This document shows positions 33,422-45,833 of a stretch of DNA of 64,000 nt, in pieces. Each line of letters starts with the position of its first letter. The first letter of the stretch is position 1. A model generated the notes under the pieces. It searched no databases. It was not told where the DNA came from and worked only from the letters and a program-made list of their open reading frames with translations. Made by a program: the position numbers and the translations under genes. This DNA is from Sclerotinia nivalis (lineage: Eukaryota; Ascomycota; Leotiomycetes; Helotiales; Sclerotiniaceae), in contig JAPEIS010000004.1 of assembly GCA_029531795.1 (NCBI GenBank), positions 2,904,594 through 2,968,593 on the forward strand, in the 5' to 3' direction.

Positions 33422-33701
33422 ATTTGTATTACTCTTTCAAAGGCTCCGTCACTTTACGAAGTGATTTGGCCTTACCAAATCATTTGTAGGCTTCTGTGTC
33501 TATTTTCGATTGCTTTTGCGTTGTCGTAATTCGTTTGTTTTTGTACAATCGCGTTTCTTATCTGTTTTTGTGTAGCTTTTGATCCCTGATTGTTTTTGTG
33601 TGATTGTATTTATTTGCAGACTTCTATGTTTGTTTTTGATTGTTTTTGTATAATCGCAAATTCCTTATCGATTACTTTGTACAATTGTAATTCTTTTTAT
33701 A
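33422..33701 (+). repeat. A1 leader with short degenerate repeats and self-priming site
   Basis: Between the LTR and the gag ATG at 33702 lies a T-rich leader with about five imperfect copies of a motif like GATTGYTTTTGTRYRATCG. The first bases (33424-33432, TTGTATTAC) match the complement of the LTR word GTAGTACAA after one C-to-T change. Confidence 0.6.
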
Positions 33702-34633
33702 ATGGCTTCCGGTTCTACATCCATTGATAATACGATTTCTACTTTTATCGAAGGAATTCGTACCGAAATCCAACGAGTCTTTGGCCAATGGTCTACTATT
33801 ATACAAATCCTAACAGAATTAGATGCTTTAGTAATGCTAAACCTTATTGTTGATTTTAATAAACAAACTGTTTATCTGAATTATGTTTTTTTTATTATCG
33901 AAGATCGTTTTACTATTTAAATTATTTATATCATTACTCAAACAAATAAAATCAAAGAATTCAAAACAGAAAACATCAAGCTTCTTTATACTCTAACTAG
34001 CAAACAAGCTCAACTAGATATTGATAATACTACTACTAATCAGAAACCGATTACTCCTTATCAAACTCAAAAAAACCCATCTATTTTTAAAAACAAAAGA
34101 TCTAATATTCTCACCCGATAAAAGGATTATCAATCTTGGAAATTGGATTTACAACTCTATTAAATAATCGATTCACAACTTTTTGCTTCCAAACAAAAGA
34201 AGATTAACTATACTATTAATCTTCTCGATAATCAAATACAACAAAAGTATATTACAGATATCACCAAATTCATTGACAATCCCACTTGCTTCGATTCTAT
34301 TATTTCGTTTTTGACCAAATTGAACAAATTATATATCTCTATAGATATCGAAAGAAAAGTCTCATTCAAATTCAACAAGTTTTCTATAAATCCAAAAGAA
34401 TCCTTTTTAACTTTCTTCTCTATATTGTTTTATCTTGTTAATTTTTACTACAAGTCTAATCGCGAGATTGTTAATACAATAAAACAAAAGATTACAACCC
34501 CTTTTCGAACTTTGATTATTAATAACTCGAATCCCTACACAACCGACGATGTTGATGATTAACAAAAGAAATTCTCTACTTGAAATCAGAATCTTTATAA
34601 CACTAAATATTATAACAAAAATTCTAATAAAGC
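33702..34633 (+). pseudogene. A1 gag, N-terminal part
   Basis: Starts MASGSTSIDNTISTFIEGIRTEIQ, the sister of the A2 gag start at 40940. It continues past in-frame stops to the A2 insertion at 34633, and the gag C-terminus with the zinc knuckle continues at 41389. This is the capsid gene of the chromovirus, inactivated. Confidence 0.75.
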
Positions 34634-34796
34634 TATCACGGTAAGAGAAAAGGTATGTGTAGGTTTGATCTATTGTTGTACTACGAGGAGGAGAAGAAGG
34701 TCAAGGAGGTGACCTGACTATATAGAAGTGAGTGTATGTATATATGCCTAAAGTATATATGATCACATGCAGGTGAAAGGAGATGAACCCATAACA
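34634..34796 (-). repeat. A2 3' LTR (163 bp)
   Basis: By eye every difference from the 5' LTR at 41221-41383 is a transition, mostly G/A on this strand. That fits RIP rather than random divergence. It ends TATCAC on the + strand at 34634. Confidence 0.9.
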
Positions 34797-34812
34797 GTAC
34801 CCCCTCCTCAAG
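34797..34812 (-). other. A2 polypurine tract
   Basis: The - strand reads GAGGAGGGGGTAC directly before the LTR TGTTA start, the usual plus-strand primer. In A1 the same site (60648-60660) has decayed to GAAGAGAAAATAC. Confidence 0.75.
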
Positions 34813-35159
34813 AAACCCATTTGACCCCAAATGGGCATTAAAAAATAAAGAAAAATAAAGAAAAAATACAGATCTCTTTCCTCAATTAGATCTCTAAAAA
34901 AAAAACATATGATATCCCCTAATGATGTTATATCCCTTATTGCTATAACACATAATATACCTTTAAACGAAGCGAATAATCTTGATATGAATGGATCTTC
35001 GTAGAATAGGTATAGCAATCACGCTATATAACTCCGATTGCAAATTCTATGATTCCGGTTGCAATATAGTAGCGTCGGGATGCTTTAGAACCCAAACTAG
35101 TAGCCCTAGCTTCTCTAAATGAAGACAATGATATTCGATAAGAATCTTCTCGTTACCCT

Positions 35160-38100
35160 TTAAATCATTAACTGATTGCTAAATTGGTGTATAGTATCTC
35201 CATTTGATCAAATAATAATAACCATCCTTATCATGATTATCTAAAACTCCTTCAAATATCCATTTCTGAATAAACTCATCCTCATCGTCATCCCGCTCCA
35301 AAATTCTATCCTGTGTAGTTAGGGATTCTGATTTGTTAATCGTTGCTTGAACCGGGAAATGAGGATTAATATAAATTGGAAATAAAAGAAAATAATGAAA
35401 AACAGAAAAGATTTTAACATTCTCAGACAATTGAATAAAACAAACACAAAAATAAACTTTGATAATCTTATAAAAACCGACCCATTTATCATCTAGTTTT
35501 TTTGCTTTACACGAAGTCTTTATATTCTTAATATTGACAAAGACTTTCTGGCCAACCATATAACAAAATGAATCAAAGCGGTAACAATTAGTATAATCCT
35601 CATAAATAACAACTGCTTACTATACAAGAGTACAAAATTGCTTCAAAATATATTTCATACAATCTACAGTTTTATTACCTTTAAAGAATTCCCGTTTTTA
35701 TACTAGAGTCATATCCGATAGATAAAGTTTACTAAACTCAATGCCTAGGTATAGATTAAAGCTGTAATTGACAAAGAAAAGCAAACAACCAATTATTTCA
35801 GAAACCAAATTATTGGATACAAATTCGATTAAAGATAATCAATCTAATCAATCGTTTTGATAATAATTAACAAAAGCTTGTAAATACTACTCCAGAACTG
35901 AATTAATATACTCAATTTAATCATCTATTTGAAAATGAAAAACTGAAGAATGTTTTAAAATAACTTCTAATTGCTTCGAGAACTATAACCAGAATCCTGA
36001 TACGAATTATGTTCCCCGATTGGAAATGATATTGTTTGAAAGTCCATAAAACATATAAACGCAACTAATAAAAACATCGATTAGTTTCTCTATCGTTAGT
36101 GTATGTATATCGATGAAATGTTTTATTTTGGTTAATCTGCAGATTACCATCAAGATATATTTATAAATAGAATTATAACAAATACAATCCGAAAATGGTA
36201 TAATATAATCGATTGAGATATCAGACCACACGCGAAAAGGGATAGACAACGATTTCAAAAATCCGGGAAACATCGATTTGGACGATTTGATACAAGTACA
36301 AAGTTCGTAGGCCTTTATGTAGAATGCGATCTCTAAATGTATATTAGGTCATCAATATATATGAGAAACAAGATCGATCGTTTTAGTTCGACTAGGATAG
36401 CCGACAGAACCAAAAGAATGAATTCGATAGATAATTTGGAATTTGAGCTCATTGTCTAATGGAACCCAAATTTTATCCCGATAGTAAATTCTATTATTTT
36501 GGATCGAACAATCTTACATAACGATCCGAAGGATTTTACGATACTCTTTTGGCCATTTAATCACCAATAGATCGTTAAGAGTAAAGATAAGTTGATCTAC
36601 GATATCGGACCTAGTATATACTGCATCGATTAAAACATCAATTGATTGATCGTAGAATAGTACTATTATCTCCACTAATGCCAAATTGATATATTTAATC
36701 AAATCCTTATAAAGGTTGTTATCAAAACGATCCTAAAGGAGAACAACACATTCTCGATTCTTTAGATATTTATCATTTGGATCAAAACGATACAGCCGAT
36801 CTTCGTATTTTCTATTTAATGCATCTAATCGAATAATTTTGTTTCCTGGTCGATAAATTATACAGAAATTATATTGAAACAGAAATTCAGACTATCGCAT
36901 TTGCTATTAATTGAAAGCTTTTGTAGTTATAAAATATTCGAGGTTCTTATAATCAATAAAAATCTCGAACTCCTTTTGTGAACCTTGGAGCTCTGGGCAC
37001 CATTCTTCCATTACCTTGATAATAACGAGTAGTTCTTTATCGTAGATCTCATAATTGCATTCCACTACTATATACTTAGATGAAAAATAAGCAACTAAAT
37101 ACAAAACATTATCATTATCGTATTGCAAAAGAACTCCTCCTGAAGTCCAATCGAAAGCATCGATTTCCAAAATAGTTTTCTGTCTGTAATCAAAGTATAC
37201 CAAGACCGGCGCTATTATGAAAACTCTTTTTAAAGCGTCAAAAGCTTTTATATGATCTGCAATCCAATCCTATGTAATATTCTTTTGTAAGAGATCGTTG
37301 AAAGAGTAATAAATCTTTGAAAAATCTTTTATAAAACATTGATAGAAATTAACAAAACCAAAAAATCGTTATAAATCTTTTACATATAAAAGCAATTCCC
37401 AAGATATAATAACCATAACCTTTTCTTAATCCATTTCAATGCCTTCGATTGTAATAATAAAACCCAAATACTTTGTCTTCGTGGTTTCGAACTTGTATTT
37501 GTTAATATCAATTTGTAATTCAGCATCCATTAATTTTTGAATTACTTAACGGATATATTCTTTATACTTTACAAGATTATCAGAGTAGATTAGAATGTCA
37601 TCGAGATATACAATACAATACTTATTCAACTCGTTAAAAAGCGTATAATTGATATAATATTGAAACAATGCAGGTGCATTGTAGAGATCGAAAGGTATAA
37701 CTAGAGATTCAAAAAGACCAAAACGAGTAATGAATACAGTTTTCCATTCATCTCCTTCAACGATTCGCAATTTGTTGAATGCTGCAATGATATCAAGCTT
37801 GATATAAATTTTTGCATTGCAAAAAGCATTCAGCATTTCGCGAACGATAGATAATGGATAACGATTCTTTATAATAACGTTATTTAATCCTCGATAATCT
37901 TGACAAATGCAGACCCCCCCTTCCGGCTTGGTAGTTAATAGCAAAGGAGAGGCGCACCGCAATCTCGATTCCCGAATGAATCCCTTGGAGAGATTATCAT
38001 CAAGTTATTTGCATATCACTATCAATTCCATTGACAATAAAAAACAGTTTTTGAAATAAGATAACTCTTTATCGAGTATCAATTCAATTTTGTAATCCCA

Positions 38101-39560
38101 GATTCGATGAAATAGCAATTTATCTATATAACGTAAAAGAAAAACAGAAAGTTTGTTTTGTAACTATATAAAAAGCCTTTGTTGTATTTGATCATCACTA
38201 AAGGAAGGTTTGCTGATTAAAAATTTATCAATATCAACCTCAAAGATCTTTTGCAAATAAAGCGATTTGTAATAATCGTATATAAAATCATGAAGTTGTA
38301 GTGGGGTTCTAAAGAGTATCTCTGTTATATTGTTTTGCTCTTGTAAAATCAATCGAAAATCCCTTTTTGTAAGTGTCGAGGACAACGTAGTCTATCGCAG
38401 ATGATCTTGTTCAATAGTTTTCTGTACAGTATTCAATTCATCCCATATCAATCGGATAGCCCGAATGTTATTTTGTTGATAAAACGAAACAAAGCTAGAA
38501 GCTTGCAATCAACGAATATCATTTATATTTGGACTTGTATCTTTGTAAATAGATATAAGAAATTCCCTAACAGAAAGCAAAGACAAATGGTTTTTTGGAT
38601 TATGAATAGACCGACACCGATCTGCAATCTTTAAGATCGATTTTGGATATAGACAATTGGGAATCATCTGTATTTGATTATTTGGTTTTCCACAGCGTTT
38701 TATTCGATAATGATTCATACTAAGCATCAAACCCTATTGAAATTCGAAATCAATAGAAGAATCATCAGATTGTAATATATAACCTTCATTTGGTATCTTT
38801 TCAATAGAAGGTTTTTTATAAAAAGTTCTTTTAAAAGTAGAAAGCGTTTGAATAGATGAACAATCGATATCGTCCTTTAGACAATCCTCAATATATGGAG
38901 AACAGTATTTATAAACTGTACATTTAACTTTTATATCAGAATCGATAAGGAATTTATTTAAAGATTCGATAGCATCAATGATCTATTGTAAAGTAACTTT
39001 TGCTAGATCCTCTTGTTCCTTGATTGAAGATAAGATCGTTAATACAATAACTGACTCTGAATTATAACACATCAAGCAATTGAAAGTATAGTAATTTGAA
39101 GAGAATATTAAACTCATCTCTATCCAATTGATAGTAGAATTGTAACGCTGTAATTATAGTAAACCAAAGATTAACAGAGTCTTTAATGAAAACTAAATAA
39201 TATAAAAGAACCAATATTTATAATGATCCCCTATAGCGATTTCTATTACAAAATATTCTGTAATTCTATCAACGACCTTTCTATCAACAAATCGGAGTTC
39301 GCGAAGATGAAATAAAAGTTGTATTTCAATATTGTATTTGAAAGCAAAAGAACAATCAGTAAAGACTTCTTCAGAGCATTTATTATCAATGAGATTTATA
39401 ATAATAAAGGGATTTTCATATACAAAGAATATAATAATTTTAACGAGTAGAGATTTGTTATTTATAGAATTGAATTACAATAGCTTATCTCTATCCATTC
39501 CTCGATTTACCTTTTTGCCCTTAATATTCCTCCATAAACGATTTTTCGTAAAGATTAATC
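35160..39560 (-). pseudogene. A2 pol (PR-RT-RH-INT-chromodomain)
   Basis: RT lies at 37962-37546 (CICQDYRGLN, IKLDIIAAFN, TRFGLFESLVIPF, YLDDILIYSDN) and RNase H at 37203-36907 (EIDAFDWTSGGVLLQYD and FSSKYIVVECNYEIYDKEL). The integrase core is at 36273-36007 (KHFIDIHTLTIEKLIDVF and GLSNNIISNRGT), and the C-terminal chromodomain is at about 35340-35160 (WIFEGVLDNHDKDGYYYLIKWRYY). The chromodomain marks a chromovirus whose integrase is guided to modified histone tails. Stops interrupt every domain boundary. Confidence 0.85.
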
Positions 39561-39639
39561 TTTTTCCTATTCAGGATTTTCTTTGATTGAATTGGATATA
39601 AAGATAACCTCTTTTGACTCGATATAACCTTACTATTGT

Positions 39640-40940
39640 ATCTAATTCAGATACTATTAGCTTTATACCCAATTATTAGTATATTCTTCTCGAAATCCAT
39701 TGCGATTATTATTAAATGTATTAGCACCTCGAAAAACCGGAACGGCAGTGTATTGATCAAGGGCCGGATTAGTTGAGACAGCAGTATTGCAATTGGAAAA
39801 GGTATTAATGAAAGTTTGTTTACTAGAAAGAAGATTATTATTGATATTATAAATAATATAATAATCAATCTGAAGATAGCTGATCCTATTATAACAATTA
39901 CAAGAAACTATAGGATTAAACTTCTTTTTCTTATTTTGCAGATCCTTTTTCTATTGTTCTTTTTGTTTCATTATATCGAGATCCATAGAATCATTATCAG
40001 CAACAAATGTTTTACCAGAATTTTTGTTATAATATTCAGCGTTACGAAGATTCTAATTCCAAGTAGAGAATTTCTTTTGCCAACCATCAATATCATCGAT
40101 TGTACAAAGATTTGAATCATCAATGTCCAAAGTTCGAAAGGAGGCCATAACCTTTTGCTTCATCACATTAACAATCTCACAATCAGATTTGTAACAAAAA
40201 TTAGCAAGATGAGATAATATAAAAAAGAAAGCTAAAAAAGATTCCTTTGGACCTATAGAAAGTTTATCGAATTTGAACAAGGCTTCCCTTTCGATATCCA
40301 CAGAGATATATAATTTGTTCAATTTGGCCAAAAACGAAACAACAGAATCGAAACAAGTAAAATCGTCAACGAATCTGATGATATCTGTAATACACTTTTA
40401 TCGTATTTGACCATCAAGAAGATTAATAATATAACTAATCTTCTTTTATTCGAAAACAAAAAGTTGTGAATCGATCATTCAACAGAATTGCAAACCCAAC
40501 TTTCAGAATTGATAATCCTCTTATCGAACAAGAATATTAGATCTTTCATCTTTAAAAACAGACAGGTCCTTTTGAGTTTGACAAAGAATGATCGGTTTCT
40601 GGCTAATGACAACACCACCGACGTTCAACTGAGCTTGCTTACCGGCTAGAGTACGAAAAAGCTCGATATTTTCCGCTTTGAATTCCTCGATCTTATTTGT
40701 TTGAATGGCGATATGGATAGCTTGAATAGTAAAGCGATCTTCGATAATAAAAAAAACATAATTCAAATAAACAATTTGTTCGTTAGAACCGGCAGCGAGG
40801 TTTGGCATCACTAGAGCATCCAATTCTACTAGGATTTGTATAATAGTAGACCATTGACCGAAGACTTGTTGGATTTCAATACGAATTCCTTCAATAAAAA
40901 TAGAAGTCGCATTACCAACGAATATAAAACCGAAAGCCAT
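39640..40940 (-). pseudogene. A2 gag
   Basis: The start MAFGFIFVGNATSIFIEG at 40940 aligns with A1 MASGSTSIDNTISTFIEG. Segments 40940-40521 and 40331-40053 are open. The zinc knuckle, near 39890, has lost Cys and His (CNCYNRISYLQIDYY against A1 CNYCNRIDHL). It would bind RNA in the particle but is broken. Confidence 0.75.
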
Positions 40941-40974
40941 TGTAAAAAGAATTACAATTGTACAAAATAATCAA

Positions 40975-41160
40975 TAGGGAATTTGCAATTGCACAAAAGC
41001 AATCAAAAACAGACACAGAAGCCTGCGAATAAATACGATCGCACAAAAGCAATCAGGGATCAGAAACTGCGCAAAAGCAAATAAGAAACACGACCGCACA
41101 AAAGCAAGCGAATTACAACGATACAAAAGCAGTCGAAAACAGATATAGAAGCTTACAGAT
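40975..41160 (-). repeat. A2 leader repeats
   Basis: The 5' leader holds about five spaced copies of a CGCACAAAAGCAATC-like motif (+ strand) within 180 bp. The same repeats lie in the A1 leader. They could be a Gag-binding or dimerisation signal, but this is inference. Confidence 0.6.
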
Positions 41161-41209
41161 GATTTAGCAAGGCCAGATCACTTCATAAAGTGACAGAGCC
41201 TTTAAAAGA

Positions 41210-41218
41210 GTAGTACAA
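41210..41218 (-). other. A2 putative self-primer binding site
   Basis: The 9-nt + strand GTAGTACAA lies two bases inside the 5' LTR edge and is complementary to TTGTACTAC at 41263-41271 in the LTR. No TGG-starting tRNA primer site is visible. This fits Tf1/Sushi-type self-priming. Confidence 0.6.
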
Positions 41219-41220
41219 AC

Positions 41221-41383
41221 TATCACAGTAAAGGAAAAGATATATATAGATTTGATCTATTGTTGTACTACGAAAAGGAGAAGAAGGTCAAGGAGGTAAC
41301 CTAACTATATAGAAGTGAGTGTATGCATGTGTGCCTAAGGCACACATGATCACGTGCAGGTGAAGGGAGATGAACCCGTAACA
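41221..41383 (-). repeat. A2 5' LTR (163 bp)
   Basis: Bounded by TATCAC and GTAACA on the + strand and identical in length to the 3' LTR. It is less mutated than the 3' copy and keeps the central palindrome and the TATATAG box. Confidence 0.9.
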
Positions 41384-41388
41384 AAAGC

Positions 41389-44329
41389 ATCTATTATTGA
41401 TAATAACCCTATAGATTTCGATATAATAAAACAAAAAAGACAATAGAAAAAGAATCCGCAAAATAAAAAAAAGAAGTTTAATCCTGCAATTTCTTGCAAT
41501 TATTGTAATAGAATCGACCACCTTTAGATTGATTGTTATACTATTTATAATATCAATGATAATCTTCTTCCTAATAAACAAACTCTTATTAATACCTTTT
41601 CCAACCACAATACCGTTGCCTCAATTAATCCGGCCCTTGATCAATACACTACCATTCCGGCTTTTCGAAACACCAATAGGTTTAATAATAATCACAATAG
41701 ATTTCGAAAAGAATATACTAATAATTAAATACAAAACCAACAACACCTGAATCAAACACAATAGTAAGACTATATCGAATCAGAAAAAATTGTCTTTATA
41801 CCCAATTCAATCAAGGAAAATCCCGAACAAAGAAAAGATTAACCTCTACGAAAAATCGCTTATAGAAGAATATTAAAGATAAAAAGGTAAATTGAAAAAT
41901 GAATAAAAATAAACCATTACAACTTAACTTTATAAATAATAAATCTCTACTCATTAAAACTATTATATTCTTTACATATAAAAATCCCTTTATTATTATA
42001 AATTTTATTAATAATAAATATTCTAAAGAAACCTTTGCTGATTATTCTTTTGTTTTCAAATATAATATTGAAATACAACTTTTACTTTATCTTTACGAAC
42101 TCCGATTTACCGATAGAAAAATCACCAACAGAATTACAGAATATTTTGTAATAAAAATCGTTATAAAAAATCATTATAAATATTAATCCTTTTATATTAC
42201 CCAACTTTTATTAAAAACATTGTTAATTTTTAATTTACCATAATTATAATATTACAATTCTACTATCAACTAGATAAAAATAAATTTAACATTCTTTTCA
42301 AACTATTATGTTTCCAATTGTTTAACATGTTATGATTTAGAATCAATTACTGTACCAACAATTCCATCTTCGATCAAGAAACAAAAAGATTTAGCAAAAG
42401 TTATTTCACAACAAATCATTAATATTATCGAACTTTTAAATAAATTCCTTATCGATCCTGATATAAAAGCTAAATATACAATTTATAAATATTGTTCTTT
42501 ATATATCGAGGATTATCCAAAGGACGATATCGATTGTTCATTTATTCAAACGCTTTTTACTTTTAAAAGAACTTCTTATAAAAAACCTTTTATTGAAGAA
42601 ATACTAGATGAAGATTATATATTACAATCTAACGATTCTTCTATTGACCTCAAATTTCAATAGAGTTTAATATCTGGTATGAATTATTATCGAATAAAGC
42701 ACTATAGAGAACTAAATAATCAAGTACAGATGATTTTTAATTGTTTATGTCCAAAATCGATCTTAAAGATTGCAGATTGGTATTGGCCTATTTATAATCC
42801 AAAAAACTATTTGCCCCTGTTTTCTATTGGAGAACTCTCTATACCTATTTACAAAGATACAAACCCAAATATAGATAATATTCATTGATTACAAATTTCT
42901 AACTTTGTTTCGTTTTATCAACAAAATAACATTTGGGTTATTCGATTAATATAAAATGAATTAAATACCATACAAAAAACTATTAAACAAAATCATCTAT
43001 AACAAACTATATTATCCTCGATACTCACAAAAGAGGATTTTCGATCGATTTTACAAAAGCAAAATAATATAACAAAGATATTCTTTAGAACCCTACTACA
43101 ACTTTATGATTTTATATACAATTATTACAAGTCATTTCATTTACGAAAAATCTCTGAAATTGATATCGATAAATTTTTAATCAACAAACCTTTTTTTAAT
43201 AATAATCAAATACAACAAAAGCTTTCTATATAATTACAAAACAAACTTTCTGCCTTCCTTCCATATTATATAGATAAATTGCTGCCTCATCGAATCTAGA
43301 ATTACAAAATTGAATTGATGCCCAATAAAGAATCACCTTATTTCAAAAACCGCCCTTTATCACCAATAGAGTTAATAATAATACACAAATGACTTGATAA
43401 TAATCTTTCCAAGAAATTCATTCGAGAATCGAAATCGCAATACACCTCTCCTTTACTATTGACTATCAAACCGAAAAGAGGGATCTGTATTTGTTAAGAT
43501 TATCGAAGATTAAATAATATTACTATAAAGAATCATTATTTATTATTTATCATTTACAAAACATTAAATACTTTTTGCAATACAAAAATTTATATTAAAC
43601 TTGATATCATTACAATGTTCAACAAATTGTGAATCGCCGAAAGAAATGAATAGAAAACTACATTCATTACTCGTTTTGATCTTTTTGAATCTCTGATTAT
43701 ACCTTTCGATCTCTACAATACACCTACATCATTCCAACATTATATCAATTATACACTTTTCGACAAATTAAACAAGTATTGCATTGCATATCTCGATGAC
43801 ATCCTAATCTACTCCGATAATCCTGTAAAGCATAAAAAGCATATCCACTAAGTAATTCAAAAATTAATAAATACTAGATTACAAATTGATATTAACAAAT
43901 ATAAATTCGAAACCATGAAAACAAAGTATTTGGATCTTATCATTACAACCAAAAACATCGAAATGGATCAAAAAAAGATCACAACTATTACATCTTGGGA
44001 ATTGCCTTTATATATAAAAGATTTACAACGATTTCTCAATTTCACCAATTTCTATCAACGTTTTATAAAAGATTTTTCAAAGATTTATCACTCTCTCAAC
44101 GATCTCTTACAAAAGAATATTATATAAGATTGAACTACAAATCATACAAAGACTTTTGATATTTTAAAAAAAACTTTCACAATAACACCGGTTTTAGTAT
44201 ACTTTGATTACAAATAGAAAATTGTTTTGGAAACCAATATTTCCGATTAAACTTTAGGAAAAGTTCTTTTATAATATAATAATAATAACGTTTTACATTC
44301 AATCACTTATTTTTCATTTAAACATATAG
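41389..44329 (+). pseudogene. A1 gag C-terminus, protease, RT and start of RNase H
   Basis: The zinc knuckle CNYCNRIDHL sits at about 41490. From 43470 the RT reads RGICIC, DYRRLNN, YIKLDIITMFNKL and YLDDILIYSDN at about 43790-43825. A KYKFETMKTKYLDLIITTKNI segment leads to FLNFTNFYQRFIKDFSKI, the RT/RNase H connection, and RNase H begins at about 44180. The frame is cut at 44329 by element B and resumes at 58390. Stops are numerous. Confidence 0.8.
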
Positions 44330-44510
44330 TATTACGGAGGCAGTAGATAGGATAATAGAAATCACTTTTATTGATAAGATATAGCTCGAAGAGCTACGTT
44401 TTTATAGAAGGAACGTTTCCTTTAAATATATTTGTGTATACTAAAACTCCGAGCTCTAATGCTTTTACAGAGTACGATCATCGAGTGTGCTCTATTCGGT
44501 GCTGGATCGG
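44330..44510 (-). repeat. B left LTR, first part
   Basis: Starts TATTACGG (TGTCACGG with two transitions) and stops at 44510 where element D is inserted. It continues at 52771, and the joined length of 237 bp equals the right LTR exactly. Confidence 0.9.
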
Positions 44511-44961
44511 TGTTACGCCGCTACAATCCTTTATCACTAAGAAGTGATCAAGGGACTTATAGAAAGGCCGTGGTGATTTCTACTAAAGATCAAACAGGGG
44601 CTTGGTGAGAATGAAGATATGACGATTGTATTGTATGGTAACTATAGTGTTTAAACTAATGATTGTTCTTGAGCACGAAGCTCTACAAATAAAGGAATCC
44701 ATCCTGCTTATATAGACCTTCGTACTTGGGAGCCCTAGGAGCCCTTGAAGCTCCAATGCTCCAGGAGTGTCGGGAGCTTTCGAAGCTTCAATGCTCCAGG
44801 AGTGTTGGGAGCCTTCGAAGCTTCAATGCTTCATTATATGATTTGATATTGATATGGTCTGTATTTGTTTGTTTTTACGACTATTTTAATCTTATATTAA
44901 TTCGATCAAATCATAACGTGTATTCTTATGATTGGTTATTGTAAGATCCGTGATTGTAATA
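44511..44961 (-). repeat. D 3' LTR (451 bp)
   Basis: Ends in GTAATA, a mutated GTAACA. It contains 2.5 tandem copies of a 35-bp unit at 44747-44832 (GAAGCTCCAATGCTCC...). Confidence 0.8.
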
Positions 44962-45047
44962 TTATCCTTTATTTAAGTTAAAGCTTGTTTCAAGTTTATA
45001 AGGTGGGATTATATTCTGAAGAAAGTGCAAAACTCTCTTTTCCCATT

Positions 45048-45608
45048 ATGTCTTTCTTCAAAATTAAGAAATCTTTATCTTTTGTTCGAAAACATTCCGA
45101 ATAGATTCTTCTGGCTCAATCTATCAATAATTATAGAGTTGAAATGTCTTCTTGTTCTTATTATCGTAATGAAAAACTTCGTTATATGAAAGACGTTAAT
45201 AATTTTCAGCGTTTTCGTTGTTCCGAATATATTCTGGCTCGAATTCTCTATGATACCGAATTTCTTCTGAAAAAAGATTGGGATCGAAAAGTGCTTCGTA
45301 TTTCGGATTGGGTTTCTTTGAATAAACAAGAAGAGAAATTAAATCGTAAAGAGAAAAAAACATTTGCTAAAATTTTGCATTTATATAAACAAAAAAAATT
45401 CCTATACGATTGTAGAAAGCAGATAACCGATTGTAGCCTTAAATATTTGAATAAATTGGATACTTTGGAAAAGAAAGAACAATTAGCAAAAAAACAAATG
45501 AAGAAGGAAAAAGCAGACAAGAATATTTCCGACCTTAATAATACTTCGTTCGATCTTTTAGAAAGTTTCGATTCTTCGTCTTTCTTGAATCCCTTTGATC
45601 CTTTCTAA
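45048..45608 (+). pseudogene. Antisense ORF of element D
   Basis: 187 codons on the strand opposite to pol, starting MSFFKIKKSLSFVRKHSE, with one in-frame TAG at 45102-45104. From M at 45144 it is open for 154 aa. Its layout is a Cys-rich start (MSSCSYYRNEKLRYMKD and RFRCSEYILARILYDTE), then a helical Lys/Glu-rich region that looks like a coiled coil (NKQEEKLNRKEKKTFAKILHLYKQ and DTLEKKEQLAKKQMKKEK). This resembles a class of fungal retrotransposon-associated proteins with CxxC clusters followed by RKQ-rich coils. Several Cys positions are now Tyr, as TGT-to-TAT changes would give. Its 3' end overlaps the pol 3' end by 74 nt, tail to tail. Function unknown. Confidence 0.6.
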
Positions 45609-45620
45609 GTAGATCCGGAT

Positions 45621-45833
45621 TATCATAGAGGCAACAGACAGGATAACAGGAATCACTTTTATTAATAAGATGTAGCTCGAAGAGCTACGTTTTTATAGAA
45701 GGAATGGTTCCTTAAATACATTTATGTGTAGTGCTAGCCCCGATCGGGGCTAGCCTATATTTATCCGAGGTCCGATTCCTATGGGTCGGAATCTGAGTGG
45801 TCTTTGTATACTATATACGGGGATTCTGTGATA
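45621..45833 (-). repeat. B-prime 3' LTR (213 bp)
   Basis: TATCATAG at the start and GTGATA at the end are transition-mutated TGTCACGG and GTGACA. It keeps the perfect palindrome with arms GCTAGCCCC and GGGGCTAGC at about 45737-45758. Confidence 0.9.

Larger units (their letters stand above)
34634..41383 (-). mobile_element. Chromovirus A2 (Ty3/gypsy), full length, in A1 gag
   Basis: 6750 bp between perfect 5-bp duplications AAAGC (34629-34633 and 41384-41388), with two 163-bp LTRs. Read on the - strand it has gag 40940-39640, pol 39560-35160 in the order protease, RT, RNase H, integrase, chromodomain, a purine tract at 34797-34812 and the 3' LTR. The RT keeps YLDD and IKLDIIAAFNKL. Stops and frame breaks are many, so it is not autonomous. 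It is the best preserved copy of family A. Confidence 0.92.

Noticed and set aside
41209..41220. tRNA primer binding site in family A
   Set aside because: The sequence does not start TGG and shows no tRNA 3' complement; LTR self-complementarity explains it better.
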